From Craspedostauros australis (lineage: Eukaryota; Bacillariophyta; Bacillariophyceae; Mastogloiales; Achnanthaceae), in the NCBI GenBank assembly GCA_026770025.1, contig JAMXDE010000039.1:310001-374000 (forward strand): a stretch of DNA of 64,000 nucleotides, read 5' to 3'. The translations under genes and the position numbers were made by a program. The notes under the pieces were generated by a model that saw only the letters and a program-made list of their open reading frames with translations, was not told the DNA's origin and made no database searches. Of this stretch, positions 63,238 to 64,000 are shown in pieces; position 1 is the stretch's first letter; each line of letters begins with the position of its first letter.

Positions 63238-63240
63238 GGA
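63219..63240 (-). repeat. Right terminal inverted repeat
   Basis: The inverted partner of 60542-60563, followed by the flanking TA. Confidence 0.8.
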
Positions 63241-63601
63241 TATTAGTAGTACGCTGTGGTGGTCGTATCTGCGATGTTGGTTTGCTCGATTCGACACACG
63301 TTGTTCTTCCTTTCCAATTTCGCCACTCGTGATTCGCCAAACACGATCTGTGTCAACCAAAACCGATTGTGACGCAGATGCATGCCAACCAACAACCATC
63401 GCGTTCATAAAAACAGGCGTGTCAGTTGGTGTTCACAAAAGAGGTATCGGCATCAGAAAGAGCGTCCAAGCATCAAGTCACCAAGGACATCAAGGAAGCG
63501 GCGGAGAGCAATCGCAGCACCCGAATGCGCCAATCCCTACCATCCACAGAATCCAGGCCTTTTGGAAGCACACGTTACGCCTTCCGCCCTCTGAACACAA
63601 C
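63241..63601. promoter_or_regulatory. Region upstream of the last gene
   Basis: About 360 bp between the TIR element and the ATG at 63602. No gene seen; it probably includes the promoter of the partial gene. Confidence 0.4.
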
Positions 63602-64000
63602 ATGAAAGCCTTCTGCGTCACATCTTCACGGTCCATTCTGTGGGCCTTGTCGACCAGTCGTCAAGCAGCCATCAAGCAAGCAGTCTCTCCGACGGTGCCG
63701 CTATCACTCCCATCGCCGCCGTTCCCATCACCATTCCTGTCTCAGCGTCCATGTGCAGGAATTGCAATGGCACGCACAGAAACCACAGCGCCCTCATTCC
63801 TCACAACACGCTTCATGACATCCACGCCCAACGATGATCATTCGACGAACCCTCCTCCACTTCCGATGCAAAATCTGTATCAAGCATGGACTTTGGATCA
63901 GGATGAATTCCTGTGGGAAAACCAAAAAACGAAGTCCATCATCGAGATGTCATCAATGCTCGGACGAGGTTTGAATGGTGTTCGATCGCGTATTCAGAAA
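63602..64000 (+). CDS. Partial gene: 5' end with helix-turn-helix-like motif
   Basis: 133 codons are open from the ATG at 63602 to the end of the window with no stop. Residues about 5-90 look like an organelle presequence or disordered start (Ser/Pro/Thr/Ala-rich, with scattered Arg, little acid). From about residue 92 the sequence LYQAWTLDQDEFLWENQ is followed by SIIEMSSMLGRGLNGVRSRI. The spacing of W-T-x-D-x-D and LGRG-x-x-GV-x-SR resembles the Myb/SANT-like helix-turn-helix motif common in diatom proteins of mixed function. The product cannot be named because the rest lies outside the window. Confidence 0.6.
   Translation, partial: MKAFCVTSSRSILWALSTSRQAAIKQAVSPTVPLSLPSPPFPSPFLSQRPCAGIAMARTETTAPSFLTTRFMTSTPNDDHSTNPPPLPMQNLYQAWTLDQDEFLWENQKTKSIIEMSSMLGRGLNGVRSRIQK

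Larger units (their letters stand above)
60542..63240. mobile_element. DNA element with terminal inverted repeats and palindromic subterminal repeats (2.7 kb)
   Basis: The two ends match as inverted repeats over 22 bp (20 identical), starting TCCACGGTGATTTTT. Both ends are directly flanked by TA (60540-60541 and 63241-63242), compatible with a TA target duplication as made by Tc1/mariner-type elements. Inside the ends lie copies of the palindrome TGCGTC-AG-GACGCA, and both ends share an ATTTAACACG-x-GG stretch further in. No transposase was recognised. The middle holds one possible coding fragment (61253-61684) and otherwise nothing clear, so the element is probably non-autonomous. The superfamily is undecided. 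Confidence 0.7.

Noticed and set aside
1-64000. tRNA, rRNA or other structural RNA genes
   Set aside because: No B-box-like GGTTCRANNCC with a plausible cloverleaf and no rRNA core sequence were found by eye; a covariance-model scan would be needed to exclude small RNAs.

Overview
The window looks like nuclear DNA of a photosynthetic eukaryote with a red-type secondary plastid, most probably a diatom or a close stramenopile. Three kinds of evidence support this. Several proteins begin with a hydrophobic signal segment followed by an ASAF-type cleavage motif (renalase-like, Mpv17-like and Maf proteins; A-W variant in a methyltransferase), which is the plastid import signal of such algae. Genes carry short GT-AG introns (about 150-510 bp) whose removal restores conserved domains. 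There are also Cys-rich, Pro/Ser/Thr-rich surface proteins with GPI-like tails. No rRNA, tRNA, CRISPR or bacterial operon was seen.

Layout, left to right. 0-10 kb: renalase-like FAD protein (-), two-exon class II-type histone deacetylase (+), three-exon SLC44/choline-transporter-like protein (-) and plastid Mpv17-like protein (-). 10-24 kb: small secreted Cys protein (+), three-exon ZIP metal transporter (+), a large fusion of an L-fucokinase-like GHMP kinase and a UDPGP-type sugar-1-phosphate nucleotidyltransferase (-), a photolyase/cryptochrome with a C-terminal RanBP2 zinc finger (+), two-exon prolyl-4-hydroxylase-like dioxygenase (-) and plastid-type methyltransferase (+). 24-36.4 kb, all minus: DnaJ-X membrane chaperone, ankyrin-BTB protein, two-exon HExxH metallopeptidase, small ParB/sulfiredoxin-like protein and GPI-anchored beta-helix-like surface protein A. 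37.0-45.4 kb: a complete LINE retrotransposon with two intact ORFs, bounded by a perfect 17-bp target-site duplication. 45.5-60 kb: plastid Maf pyrophosphatase (-), three-exon membrane aspartic protease (+), LON-domain protein (+), surface protein B, a paralogue of A (+), a strongly codon-biased secreted protein (-) and a small PRKCSH-like membrane protein (+). 60.5-63.2 kb: a DNA element with terminal inverted repeats, TA flanks and palindromic subterminal repeats but no recognisable transposase. The right edge cuts a further gene.

The genes are ordinary eukaryotic single units, often arranged head to head with shared upstream regions. They do not form a pathway, although several act in or on the plastid, secretory route or cell surface. 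The most notable items are the apparently young LINE, the GHMP kinase/UDPGP fusion with an altered phosphate-binding motif, the subterminal-palindrome DNA element, and the paralogous surface-protein pair whose introns follow matching DC-x-F units. Gene starts were taken at ATG codons; exon borders come from consensus splice sites plus protein continuity, without transcript data.
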